This document shows positions 56,901-64,000 of a stretch of DNA of 64,000 nucleotides, one piece after another. The notes beneath the pieces were generated by a model, which did no database searches, was not told the DNA's origin, and saw nothing but the letters and a program-made list of their open reading frames with translations. The stretch is from Shewanella marisflavi. Lineage in GTDB: Bacteria > Pseudomonadota > Gammaproteobacteria > Enterobacterales > Shewanellaceae. The stretch's first letter is position 1; each line of letters begins with the position of its first letter. The DNA lies in the NCBI RefSeq assembly GCF_023283925.1, contig NZ_JAKIKX010000001.1:744001-808000 (forward strand), in the 5' to 3' direction. Position numbers and translations under genes: made by a program.

Positions 56901-57545
56901 GTGCCCTACGATGCGGTGGTGGTGGGAAGCGGCCATAGGGCTGCGCCGTCCGATACCTCGCGCCAAGATATGTTTTTTACCCTGCAAGACAGAAACGTGG
57001 TGACCCAGACCTTTGGTGGTACGGGCAGACCTAAGGCGCCCAAGCCTTTGACTATCAGCGATCTCTATGAAACAACCGAGTTAAAGGCGAATCAAGCGCC
57101 AGACAAAATTGCTATTGGTGAAAAGCGTGGGTGGTATTTTAACCTTCCCAGGATAGGTGAGAAGAATCTATCACCGGCGACCATTATTAATGGTCAGGTG
57201 TTCTTTACGACATTCGTGCCAGGCACAGCTGCCAGCAACAATCAGTGTTTAACCTCAGGCATGGGCTTCTTGTATCCCTTTAATCTGCACTATGGCACGA
57301 GTAACTATACCTCGCTCTCCCTAGAGGCGGGTAACTTGGTATTAGATACGCCTCAGTTGGTGATTCCTGCTGACAACAAAGGCGGTCAAGGCAATGATGG
57401 TGATGCCTACATGTACCTGATCGGTATAGGTAACGCCGCCGAGAAGATGGAGAAGCTTAAGCCTGATGATGATTGCCCTGCCGGGGATAACCGCTGTATC
57501 GGCGGTCGCCTGCGCGCCCATAAGATCTACTACTATAGCGAGTAG
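53928..57545 (+). CDS. pilY1: PilY1/TapY1-type pilus adhesin and assembly factor
   Basis: A 1205-residue exported protein. Signal peptide (cleavage near AASWA-DD); von Willebrand A-like domain from about residue 60 with the metal motif DNSGSMS at 68-74; C-terminal PilY1 beta-propeller (about 700-1190). A calcium loop DASGDGNTD near residue 907 matches the PilY1 site that controls pilus retraction in Pseudomonas. PilY1 sits at the pilus tip and on the surface as adhesin and mechanosensor. Unlike in Pseudomonas, no minor pilin genes precede it; tapY2 follows 80 bases later. Confidence 0.92.
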   Translation: MDILRAGQSGLVNIIVRRKGGLAQGLVALLTAIMSLLSAASWADDTELYVYEASARTGARPQILIIFDNSGSMSTTVYDVDKPYTPGAGGGAKVNNGKKGMLYYVKGDQGKNKLPNPDDPNERRKFSGTINSCGSSWEFLNEYGVFTGFFRKYTFSGANGAWREFGDNNGLNAKAVDCYEDIQEGNYLNAKGLTSGLPVDSLGSPTTPIMYNNVTSSSSDSIKKTAKEQAQLTGFGTGRVLTVYTEDYLRWHHNNKKKKEDKTRLELAKDAIKNVILTTPGVDFGLAIFNMNGPDDTLVNGRNGGRIIKAIQTLSPGQKKTLLNGVKDIEYGWNTPLCETLYEAYRYFAGKSVLFGDDDKDYTYKSWGRWVTYRARNNDSLDKDALDKNNTSLYQSPFKKCQNNAYIVFITDGEPTLDSAADKDVIALTGGVDKHSTSYMSALSSWMYRQDVNPNLDGDQHVITHTIGFSEGAKKAEDLLKKVASKGGGSYFDATDATKLQGSIQQAVNEVLANSASFTSPSVASNNFNRTQTFNYAYYSMFLPDRGPRWTGNIKKFRVAADGTVLDAEDKLAIGDDGNIKDDACSFWTPKTLCGDGNDVRKGGVLSAMQSADSRTLYSNLGGGMDKLGLSAAATKAGGQDALASYMGVDKSQLKDLFDWAKGLDVDNDKNQTAVADPAKNWRSDIMGDALHSKPLALNFGSKSSPDIRILVGTNHGFMHMFKDDTSANEVSESWAFMPYEVLPNIQTLRNNVPTGVHSVYGVDGSPVAYVKNGASGIEKAWLFFGMRRGGDSYYALDISNPDSPSFKWRIDASSPGMGELGQSWSTPVVTTIRSSSGPEKPVLIFGAGYSPAGKDSKSVGKKDSKGRGVFIVDADTGKLIHQFGVGGGTALSGIQDSIPSSVAVLDASGDGNTDRIYAVDTGGSVWRMDMPKADKSSWSAFKFADLGGKSLLQNRRFYSAPVVAQTMFNNVSVVDYVSNGQTTRVTTSQNVPYDAVVVGSGHRAAPSDTSRQDMFFTLQDRNVVTQTFGGTGRPKAPKPLTISDLYETTELKANQAPDKIAIGEKRGWYFNLPRIGEKNLSPATIINGQVFFTTFVPGTAASNNQCLTSGMGFLYPFNLHYGTSNYTSLSLEAGNLVLDTPQLVIPADNKGGQGNDGDAYMYLIGIGNAAEKMEKLKPDDDCPAGDNRCIGGRLRAHKIYYYSE

Positions 57546-57625
57546 TCAGTAGCAAAAAATAAGTTACATAAATGAATAAGAGATGCTGAGTGGAAAGTGA
57601 GTTCAGCTAATGAGAGAGGAAGAAT

Positions 57626-57937
57626 GTGAATAAATTAACTTTGCTGGTGTTACTGGCATGCAGTGTGATGGCTGGGCCGCTGAGGGCCGAACCTCGCGAA
57701 GACTATAAGTGTTTTATTGAAACCAATAAGGGGCAGACCTTGGTGCGTTTCTCTTGGCAGCCCAGCAAGGTGCCACAATATAAAAAGCAGCTTATCGGTC
57801 GTCAGCTGCCCGCATTGCCGCACACAGATGGTAAACCCATGATGGTGAAACGTGTCTACGAGTGTGTCAAAAAAGAGGAGGCGTTCAGCACCAGTCAGGG
57901 GCGTATACTAGAGCATAGTGAGCCCATGGAGGGCTAA
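57626..57937 (+). CDS. tapY2: TapY2-type small pilus accessory protein
   Basis: A 103-residue exported protein: signal MNKLTLLVLLACSVMAGPLRA, then a small domain with EDYKCFIETNKGQTLVRFSW and RVYECVK, containing two cysteines able to bond. Position right after pilY1 and its size match TapY2, a type IVa pilus accessory protein described in Shewanella; its role is poorly known. GTG start with GAGAGGA upstream. Confidence 0.8.
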   Translation: MNKLTLLVLLACSVMAGPLRAEPREDYKCFIETNKGQTLVRFSWQPSKVPQYKKQLIGRQLPALPHTDGKPMMVKRVYECVKKEEAFSTSQGRILEHSEPMEG

Positions 57938-57981
57938 TTGCCATCAAGAGTACCATCGAGAGCGCTATCGAGTCGTTATCG

Positions 57982-58010
57982 AAAAAGCCGGGTTATCACC
58001 CGGCTTTTTT
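57982..58010. terminator. terminator after tapY2
   Basis: AAAAAGCCGGGT-TATC-ACCCGGCTTTTT, T runs on both strands; it also lies at the end of the convergent PepSY gene. Confidence 0.9.
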
Positions 58011-58016
58011 ATCTTA

Positions 58017-59147
58017 TCAGGCCTTGGCCAAGCTTTCTTTCGTGCCTCGTTTGCCTGGGGTGTCTTTGGCTTGCTTTCCATGGCGCCGTTTTTGCGGTTT
58101 GCGCCGCGCCCGCCACATCAGATAACCGGAAAGGGCCATCATGCTCGGGAAAAAGCCCACCACACACCAGATAATTTTGCTGATAAGCCCGCCAAAGTGA
58201 CCGTAATGCAGTGGGCGGAAGCTGTCGACAAACTGATAAAGTGCGCCCGCCTGGGTGGCATCGACGCTGGCTGTGAGCTGACCGGTTTTATCATCAAAAC
58301 TGACGATAGAGCCATAGTCGCTGCGAAACGCGCCGCGATCGCTAGCGGCGCCAAATAGATGGATGCCAGCATAACTCTTGTCGGGGAAGCGAACATAGTG
58401 AGTCTCGAAACCTGGGATCACCTGGCTAGCCTGGGTCAATAGTCCATCGACATCCAGCTGCTTGTTGTAATAGCTTTGGGTGATGGTGAGGGTCTTAGGA
58501 TCCGGCTCGTGCCACTCCTCTATCAGATGCGCTATGTTCCACCAGGCGCCGGTGAAGCCTAAGATAAGAAACAGCGGCGCGCCGACGATCCCCAGCATCT
58601 TGTGGCTATCGCTGAGAAAGAGTCGCAGACTCTTGCCCCACCTCAGGGTGAAGAAGGTTCTCCAGAACTGACGATGTAGAATAAACCCAGAAAGTGACAG
58701 TAAGATCAGCAAGATAGACACTATCGCCGTGAGGACAAGCCCCAGATGATCCGCCAGCAGGGTGTAATGTAGCTCCAGCAGCCAATCCAGCAAGTAGTGA
58801 CTCAAGCCGACGGGTTGGCTCAGTAGTTCGCCTCGGCTTGGGTCGACAAACAGTATCTGCCAGTTGTAGGTGCCTTGTTTGGCCACATAGACCTTGTCTG
58901 CCTCGCCGGCGTGAGCCGCAAACTGCCAACCAAGGATCTCATGCTGTGGTAACGACTCATCAGCTGTTCTGAGGAGCTCTGTGAAACTCAGGCGAGTCTC
59001 GTTGGCGGCGAGCACCTTTTCAGGCATCAACAGATGTTCAAGTTCATTTTTGAACACCAGCACACTGCCGGTCAGAGCGATAATAAACAGTGGCAGGGCG
59101 GCGACAAGTCCGAGCCAGCCATGCCATTTCCATAGGAGACGACGCAT
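58017..59147 (-). CDS. PepSY-associated membrane protein (iron-regulated)
   Basis: A 376-residue inner-membrane protein with about four membrane helices, starting MRRLLWKWHGWLGLVAALPLFIIALTGSVLVF, the standard PepSY-TM opening with its conserved W-H. Periplasmic PepSY-like regions lie between helices, and a basic tail follows the last one. The family includes PiuB-like proteins thought to reduce siderophore-bound iron. A Fur-like box lies about 90-110 bases upstream, which supports iron control. Confidence 0.9.
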   Translation of the reverse strand: MRRLLWKWHGWLGLVAALPLFIIALTGSVLVFKNELEHLLMPEKVLAANETRLSFTELLRTADESLPQHEILGWQFAAHAGEADKVYVAKQGTYNWQILFVDPSRGELLSQPVGLSHYLLDWLLELHYTLLADHLGLVLTAIVSILLILLSLSGFILHRQFWRTFFTLRWGKSLRLFLSDSHKMLGIVGAPLFLILGFTGAWWNIAHLIEEWHEPDPKTLTITQSYYNKQLDVDGLLTQASQVIPGFETHYVRFPDKSYAGIHLFGAASDRGAFRSDYGSIVSFDDKTGQLTASVDATQAGALYQFVDSFRPLHYGHFGGLISKIIWCVVGFFPSMMALSGYLMWRARRKPQKRRHGKQAKDTPGKRGTKESLAKA

Positions 59148-59553
59148 AGGATTTAATGCCTTTAGTGATCTGGCGCCTTAGTCTTCTCCCTCGGAGGGGA
59201 CAAGCTTGGCTAACAAATAAAATTAGCTATGAATCTTAATGAGAATCAATTTCATTATCAACTTGTGTAATGTAAAACGGGTCACATTTATGGCAAAAGG
59301 GCTTAGCAAAGGCTTGCCGTAAGATTTGGGAGAGGTGAGGTCAGCGTTTTAGGTGAGAGGAGGTCGGCGTTTCAGGAGGGACTTTAGTTCGAATCAACAA
59401 AGTACAAGGATAGCGTGGGGTTATCGTTCTGACGTATATGTATCACTGGTTCACTGGAGCATTAGTGGGAAATCATCTCGTCCTCAGGCTAGGCGTTTAG
59501 CCCGAGGACTGCGGCGATAGTTAGCGGCTTGTCAGTTTAAGCATGCTAGTTTT
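59148..59553. other. intergenic region upstream of the PepSY gene
   Basis: About 400 bases. Contains the Fur-like box (59236-59260) and nothing else I can support. Confidence 0.55.
59236..59260 (-). promoter_or_regulatory. Fur box upstream of the PepSY gene
   Basis: TTAATGAGAATCAATTTCATTATCA: the halves AATGAGAAT and ATTTCATTA resemble the inverted Fur consensus. It lies where it would repress the minus-strand PepSY gene. Confidence 0.65.
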
Positions 59554-60693
59554 TTACAGCGGCGTTTGTGTCCCGTCATAGTGACCGCGAATGAGCGTGT
59601 CTTCTTCCATGAGCAGCAGCTCACCGGACTGCCCCAGTTTGATGCTACTGTCGATGGCGATAACCCGGTTGTCGAACAGACCAAGCACGCGTGTTTGTGA
59701 GGTGTGTCCCACTACAATCCGTTTGACCTTAAAGTAGTCTAGGATGCTGGCCAGTTCCTGGGTATCGAAATTTGGCTTAAAGTAGCCGCGATACCAGGTG
59801 GGGCCATTGCCAAAGAAGAGAAAGTTCAGCAGATCATCTTGTTTCAACTCAGGCTTAGATTTGTCGACGTTGTCCCGGTAGAGTCGATTGGCCCTGGCGA
59901 GTGTTAACCCGCGGTCGACCCACTCTTTGCTGATGCCACCGTGTAGAAACAGGGTATCGTTTATTTTCACGATAGTGTGCTTACTCCTCAGCCATTGGCC
60001 GAGTTCGCTATCTTGGCCGTAGAGAGCATCATAGCTGCGATTAAGCAGCGAGCTGGCTGTTTGGTATTTCTCGTTGATATAGCGCAGATCGCCGCGCATC
60101 ACCATCTGCTCGTGGTTACCCATCAAGAGGTGCAGTTGACCACCTGCGGCCTTGGCCTGTTTGTCGAGCTTATACATCAGCCAGAGCACTTCGTTGACCT
60201 GAGGGCCACGGTCGAACATATCCCCTGTCATCACCATATGGCCCTTACCAAAGGACCAGTCGTTATTTTTATCTATGATTTTGTGCTGTTGCAGCAGCTG
60301 AATGAGCACCTCATATTGACCATGAACATCGCTGAGCGCCGCTATCTTATCGACGCCTCGGTAGCTGTCGGCCAGTATCTCAGTGGCATGTGGATTTAGC
60401 TCGGGCTCGGGTAGCTGGCCACAATGGTCGGGGCGGTGTAATTTACCTTGGTTGACGCGTGTCTGCTTGTGCTCGCCTTTACAGATCCAATCGGCCATCC
60501 CGGCCTTGGGGTTGAGAAATAGGTAGGGGCCGTCACTAATGCTTGAATTAGTAATCGTTTGAGTCACTGCGTTTGTATCTTGCGCAACTTGAGTCTCGGC
60601 GTATGCGGTCTGTAGGGGCAGCAAACTGGTCAGGCACCAGATAGCAGTCTTTAGCGCTGAGTTTACAGGCATTAGCCAGAGTGATCTTTTCAA
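59554..60693 (-). CDS. exported calcineurin-like metallophosphatase
   Basis: A 379-residue protein with a signal peptide (cleavage near AYAETQ). The metallophosphoesterase motifs are complete: ALSDVHGQYE, GDMFDRG, LLMGNHEQMVMRGDL, then HGGIS and VVGHTSQTR. It therefore binds two metals. It resembles the cold-active protein-tyrosine phosphatase described from Shewanella, but that match is from memory and needs a search. Monocistronic. Confidence 0.88.
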   Translation of the reverse strand: MKRSLWLMPVNSALKTAIWCLTSLLPLQTAYAETQVAQDTNAVTQTITNSSISDGPYLFLNPKAGMADWICKGEHKQTRVNQGKLHRPDHCGQLPEPELNPHATEILADSYRGVDKIAALSDVHGQYEVLIQLLQQHKIIDKNNDWSFGKGHMVMTGDMFDRGPQVNEVLWLMYKLDKQAKAAGGQLHLLMGNHEQMVMRGDLRYINEKYQTASSLLNRSYDALYGQDSELGQWLRSKHTIVKINDTLFLHGGISKEWVDRGLTLARANRLYRDNVDKSKPELKQDDLLNFLFFGNGPTWYRGYFKPNFDTQELASILDYFKVKRIVVGHTSQTRVLGLFDNRVIAIDSSIKLGQSGELLLMEEDTLIRGHYDGTQTPL

Positions 60694-60817
60694 GACAAAT
60701 CCTTTTATTATTCTGATGTTGTGGGCGGATAAGCGTTCAATCCTACCACGCTTTTACCTAGGTGCCAGAGAGTTTTGAATGGCCTGTCGGGGGAGGGAAG
60801 ATCTAGTCAAAGGCGAT

Positions 60818-60845
60818 AAAAAAACGGAGGCTTCTGCCTCCGTTT
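60818..60845 (-). terminator. terminator after ettA
   Basis: AAACGGAGGC-AGAA-GCCTCCGTTT on the minus strand followed by T residues. Confidence 0.87.
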
Positions 60846-60901
60846 GTCTGGATTTTTGCTCGACTTAACTCGCTTGACTTACTTTTGTAAGACTTTGCGA
60901 A

Positions 60902-62566
60902 TTAGCTGATGCGCTTGTACTTAAGACGGTGCGGCTCAATCACATCCGTGCCCAGGGTCTCTTTCAGCCAAGTCGAGTATTCGGTGTAGTTACCTTCGTA
61001 GAAGTTCACCTGACCCTCATCGCGGTAATCCAGGATGTGGGTAGCGATTCTGTCGAGGAACCAACGGTCGTGCGAGATCACCATGGCACAGCCTGGGAAT
61101 TCCAGCAGGGCTTCTTCCAGGGCGCGTAGTGTTTCGACGTCGAGATCGTTGGTTGGCTCATCGAGAAGCAGCACGTTGCCGCCCGCCTGGAGCAGTTTGG
61201 CCAGATGCACACGGTTGCGCTCACCACCCGATAGAGTGCCGATGATCTTCTGCTGATCGCCGCCGCGGAAGTTGAAACGACCCACATAGGCGCGGCTTGG
61301 GATCTCTGTGTTGTTGATGCGCATGATATCCTGACCGCCTGAGATCTCTTCCCACACTGTGTGCTTGTCATTCATCGAGTCGCGGAACTGATCCACAGAG
61401 GCGATCTGCACCGAATCACCTATTTCGATGCTACCGCTATCGGGTTGCTCTGTACCGGATATCATCTTGAACAGGGTCGATTTACCGGCACCGTTGGCAC
61501 CGATAATGCCGACGATAGCGCCCTTAGGTACGCTGAAACTCAGATTGTCGATCAGCACGCGATCGCCATATGACTTAGTGAGGTTGTTTACCTCGATCAC
61601 CTTATCGCCCAGGCGTGGTCCTGGCGGAATAAACAGCTCGTTGGTTTCGTTACGCTTCTGGTAGTCGTTGGTGTTGAGCTCTTCGAAGCGCGCCATACGG
61701 GCCTTGCCCTTTGACTGACGGCCCTTAGCACCTTGGCGAACCCACTCAAGCTCCTTAGCAATCGTCTTTTGACGAGCGCTCTCGGCAGCAGATTCCTGTT
61801 GCAGACGCGCATCCTTCTGTTCCAGCCAAGAAGAGTAGTTGCCTTCCCATGGGATACCCTCACCACGGTCGAGTTCTAAGATCCAACCTGCGGCGTTGTC
61901 GAGGAAGTATCTATCGTGGGTAATGGCCACAACTGTGCCTGTGTATTCCTGCAGGAAGCGTTCAAGCCAGGCCACAGACTCTGCATCCAAGTGGTTGGTC
62001 GGCTCGTCCAGTAGCAGCATGTCTGGCTTTTCTAGCAGCAGACGGCAGATGGCGACACGGCGACGTTCACCCCCTGAGAGTACCTCAATCTTCTCGTCCC
62101 AGTCTGGTAGACGCAGGGCGTTGGCGGCGCGCTCAAGAATGTTGTCAAGGTTATGGGCATCCTGTGCCTGAATGATGGCTTCCAGTTCTCCCTGCTCCTT
62201 GGCCAGCGCATCGAAGTCAGCATCAGGCTCGGCGTACAGGGCGTAGACTTCATCGAGACGGGTCAGGGCGTTCTTGGCCTCGCTGACGGCCTCTTCGATG
62301 GCTTCGCGCACGGTTTGATTCGGATCTAGCTTAGGCTCCTGAGGCAGGTAACCTATCTTAAGATCTTGCATCGGACGCGCTTCACCCTCAATTTCGGTAT
62401 CGATACCGGCCATGATGCGCAGTAAGGTGGATTTACCCGAGCCGTTGAGGCCCAAGACACCAATCTTAGCGCCGGGGAAAAAGCTTAAGGAAATATCTTT
62501 GAGGATCTGCTTCTTGGGCGGGACTATCTTGCCCACGCGTAGCATGCTGTATACAAACTGAGCCAT
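60902..62566 (-). CDS. ettA: energy-dependent translational throttle protein EttA
   Basis: A 554-residue soluble ABC-F protein with two ATPase domains and no membrane part. Walker A motifs GLNGSGKST and GANGAGKST; signatures LSGGERRRVA and LSGGERNRVH, each followed by LLLDEPTNHLD or LLLDEPTNDLD. An arm inserted in the first domain (about 95-135) contacts L1 in E. coli EttA. It binds the ribosomal E site and gates the first elongation step by ATP/ADP ratio. Length equals E. coli EttA (555). Confidence 0.97.
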   Translation of the reverse strand: MAQFVYSMLRVGKIVPPKKQILKDISLSFFPGAKIGVLGLNGSGKSTLLRIMAGIDTEIEGEARPMQDLKIGYLPQEPKLDPNQTVREAIEEAVSEAKNALTRLDEVYALYAEPDADFDALAKEQGELEAIIQAQDAHNLDNILERAANALRLPDWDEKIEVLSGGERRRVAICRLLLEKPDMLLLDEPTNHLDAESVAWLERFLQEYTGTVVAITHDRYFLDNAAGWILELDRGEGIPWEGNYSSWLEQKDARLQQESAAESARQKTIAKELEWVRQGAKGRQSKGKARMARFEELNTNDYQKRNETNELFIPPGPRLGDKVIEVNNLTKSYGDRVLIDNLSFSVPKGAIVGIIGANGAGKSTLFKMISGTEQPDSGSIEIGDSVQIASVDQFRDSMNDKHTVWEEISGGQDIMRINNTEIPSRAYVGRFNFRGGDQQKIIGTLSGGERNRVHLAKLLQAGGNVLLLDEPTNDLDVETLRALEEALLEFPGCAMVISHDRWFLDRIATHILDYRDEGQVNFYEGNYTEYSTWLKETLGTDVIEPHRLKYKRIS

Positions 62567-63182
62567 AAAATTTACTCACTGACGAAACAATGGGGGCAAT
62601 TCTACTGCAATCGAGTTTGAACTTAAATCGGATTTTTGACGGCTTTAGTACCTGATTCGATGGCGGCAAACTTTTGTTTCGAGCCTCAATGTCGCATTTG
62701 TTCATCAGGACGTAATAACACTGCGATTAATGAACTGAGTTCGCGTTTAATTGGCGTTGACTATTCACCACAACTTGGGCCTGAAACTGCGTGGTGAATG
62801 AAATAATTGCAGCGGAGCAAGCTGCTGCATAGATACGCATATCGCTTAAGAGAGGTCGATGGCCGCGAGCAAGGCTGTTGGCTGCAACTTTTTGACCATT
62901 ACGCAGACGAAATGGCCGTTAGTGACCAGCTTTGTTGTTAAGTTTTTAAAACAGTGTTTTCGTACAAAAGGCTGTAATCGCGCCTTTTTATCCCTCATCA
63001 AAGAGTAATTGTTGCAAAACAAGGCGTCAGTGGCGTTATTTTGCCTTAAGGGCCAATTTGATGAGCATTTCTCAGTCTTAATCGCAACTATTTTCATGTC
63101 GCAAATGCTGGGATTGTGATCGAATGCACTGTAGAATACCGCGCAACCCTACCTTATAAGACTTTCACAGCTGGAGTGACCA
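62567..63182. other. divergent region between ettA and glyA
   Basis: About 600 bases. The AT-rich part from 62700 should hold the glyA promoter and leader; a weak purine-repressor-like half (ACGCAGACG, 62902-62910) is not convincing. A minus-strand frame at 62846-63097 is not supported. I see no riboswitch or RNA gene. Confidence 0.45.
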
Positions 63183-64000
63183 ATGCTGAAAAAAGAGATG
63201 AACATCGCTGACTTTGATCCGCAACTGTTTCAAGCGATCCAGGAAGAGACTCGTCGTCAAGAAGAGCACATCGAGCTTATCGCTTCGGAGAACTACACTT
63301 CTCCTCGCGTGATGGAGGCTCAAGGTTCTCAGCTGACCAACAAGTACGCCGAAGGCTATCCTGGCAAGCGTTACTATGGCGGTTGTGAGCATGTTGACAT
63401 CGTTGAAAACCTGGCCATCGAACGTGCCAAGGAACTGTTTGGCGCGACATACGCCAACGTTCAGCCTCACTCCGGCTCACAAGCCAACAGCGCAGTTTAC
63501 ATGGCGCTACTGCAACCAGGCGATACCGTACTGGGTATGAACCTGGCTCACGGTGGTCACCTGACTCACGGCTCTCCAGTTAACTTCTCTGGTAAGCTAT
63601 ACAACATCGTTCCTTACGGTATCGACGAGTCTGGCAAGATAGACTACGATGAGATGGAGCGTCTGGCCCTTGAGCACAAGCCTAAGATGATGATTGGTGG
63701 TTTCTCTGCCTATTCTGGCATCGTCGATTGGGCACGTATGCGTGAAATCGCCGACAAGATTGGTGCTTACCTGTTTGTCGATATGGCCCACGTTGCTGGC
63801 CTGATCGCCGCCGGTGTTTATCCAAACCCAGTGCCACATGCACACGTAGTAACTTCTACTACCCATAAGACCCTAGCTGGTCCTCGCGGCGGTATCATTT
63901 TGTCTGCGGCGAATGACGAAGACCTATACAAGAAGCTGAACTCTGCGGTATTCCCTGGTGGTCAGGGTGGCCCATTGATGCACGTTATCGCCGGTAAGGC
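63183..64000 (+). CDS. glyA: serine hydroxymethyltransferase, N-terminal 272 residues (runs off window)
   Basis: Starts at ATG 63183 with [19 protein letters not shown] and continues past the window end. PLP enzyme that makes glycine and 5,10-methylene-tetrahydrofolate from serine. Motifs: [34 protein letters not shown], and the PLP lysine (about residue 229) in [12 protein letters not shown]. The full protein is normally about 417 residues. GGAG ribosome site seven bases upstream. Divergent from ettA. Confidence 0.97.
   Translation, partial: MLKKEMNIADFDPQLFQAIQEETRRQEEHIELIASENYTSPRVMEAQGSQLTNKYAEGYPGKRYYGGCEHVDIVENLAIERAKELFGATYANVQPHSGSQANSAVYMALLQPGDTVLGMNLAHGGHLTHGSPVNFSGKLYNIVPYGIDESGKIDYDEMERLALEHKPKMMIGGFSAYSGIVDWARMREIADKIGAYLFVDMAHVAGLIAAGVYPNPVPHAHVVTSTTHKTLAGPRGGIILSAANDEDLYKKLNSAVFPGGQGGPLMHVIAGK

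Noticed and set aside
62902..62917. PurR-like site upstream of glyA
   Set aside because: Only the left half (ACGCAGACG) resembles the consensus; the right half does not.
62846..63097. Minus-strand ORF of 83 codons between ettA and glyA
   Set aside because: No ribosome site I trust, odd composition and no recognisable domain; probably part of the glyA promoter region.
1..64000. CRISPR array, tRNA or rRNA genes
   Set aside because: I saw no regularly spaced direct repeats with spacers and no cloverleaf or rRNA sequence on either strand by eye.

Overview
The window reads as chromosomal DNA of a marine gammaproteobacterium, most likely a Shewanella. The call rests on recognised gene families and their arrangement (pilT-pilU beside hemH, a malQ-glgB-glgX-glgP-glgC-glgA glycogen operon, a TapY1/TapY2-type pilus pair, ettA divergent from glyA), not on a database search. 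Most genes are dense, moderately GC-rich and bounded by clear hairpin terminators.

Layout: 1-2234 is a minus-strand yggS-proC-yggT-yggU housekeeping cluster, divergent from pilT-pilU (2270-4432) and hemH. 5657-8347 is an accessory interval. 8348-9695 is the minus-strand yciH-algH-ruvX cluster. 9880-16800 holds single genes: an iron-regulated membrane protein, a lipoprotein, DUF924, a LysR/PACE efflux pair, OmpA-like, MscS, TRIC/UPF0126 and threonine aldolase. 16848-20873 is a phosphatase operon with two tandem alkaline phosphatases. 21146-23900 has a thioesterase, a small repeat lipoprotein and NDH-2. 24357-28649 is an RND efflux pair, followed by a cold-shock gene and an Fe-alcohol dehydrogenase. 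31279-43544 is the glycogen operon. 43580-48672 has a NYN protein and a cluster of two sulfotransferases plus an Asp/Asn hydroxylase, two of the three with SEC-C tails. 48841-53060 is a second RND pair. 53928-57937 is pilY1-tapY2. The rest is a PepSY membrane protein, a metallophosphatase, ettA and the start of glyA.

The most unusual part is 5920-8073. A single AT-rich gene (6466-7776) sits in what reads as a complete integron gene cassette. Its left boundary is G^TTAACT at 6437-6443, exactly complementary to the R'' box AGTTAAC (7782-7788) of a Vibrio/Shewanella-type attC that ends in GTTA at 7875-7878. No integrase gene is present. The cassette protein carries an R-x4-H motif in a context like HEPN RNase/toxin proteins, so a phage-defence or toxin role is a reasonable hypothesis. 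The interval is flanked by two 90-bp elements in inverted orientation that share ends and a TCCC hairpin loop, while their stems differ by five compensatory base-pair changes.

Functional groupings: the glg genes encode synthesis, branching, debranching, phosphorolysis and glucan transfer for glycogen. PilT/PilU are retraction ATPases and PilY1/TapY2 are pilus-associated factors. The two RND systems lack their own outer-membrane channel and probably borrow a TolC-like protein.
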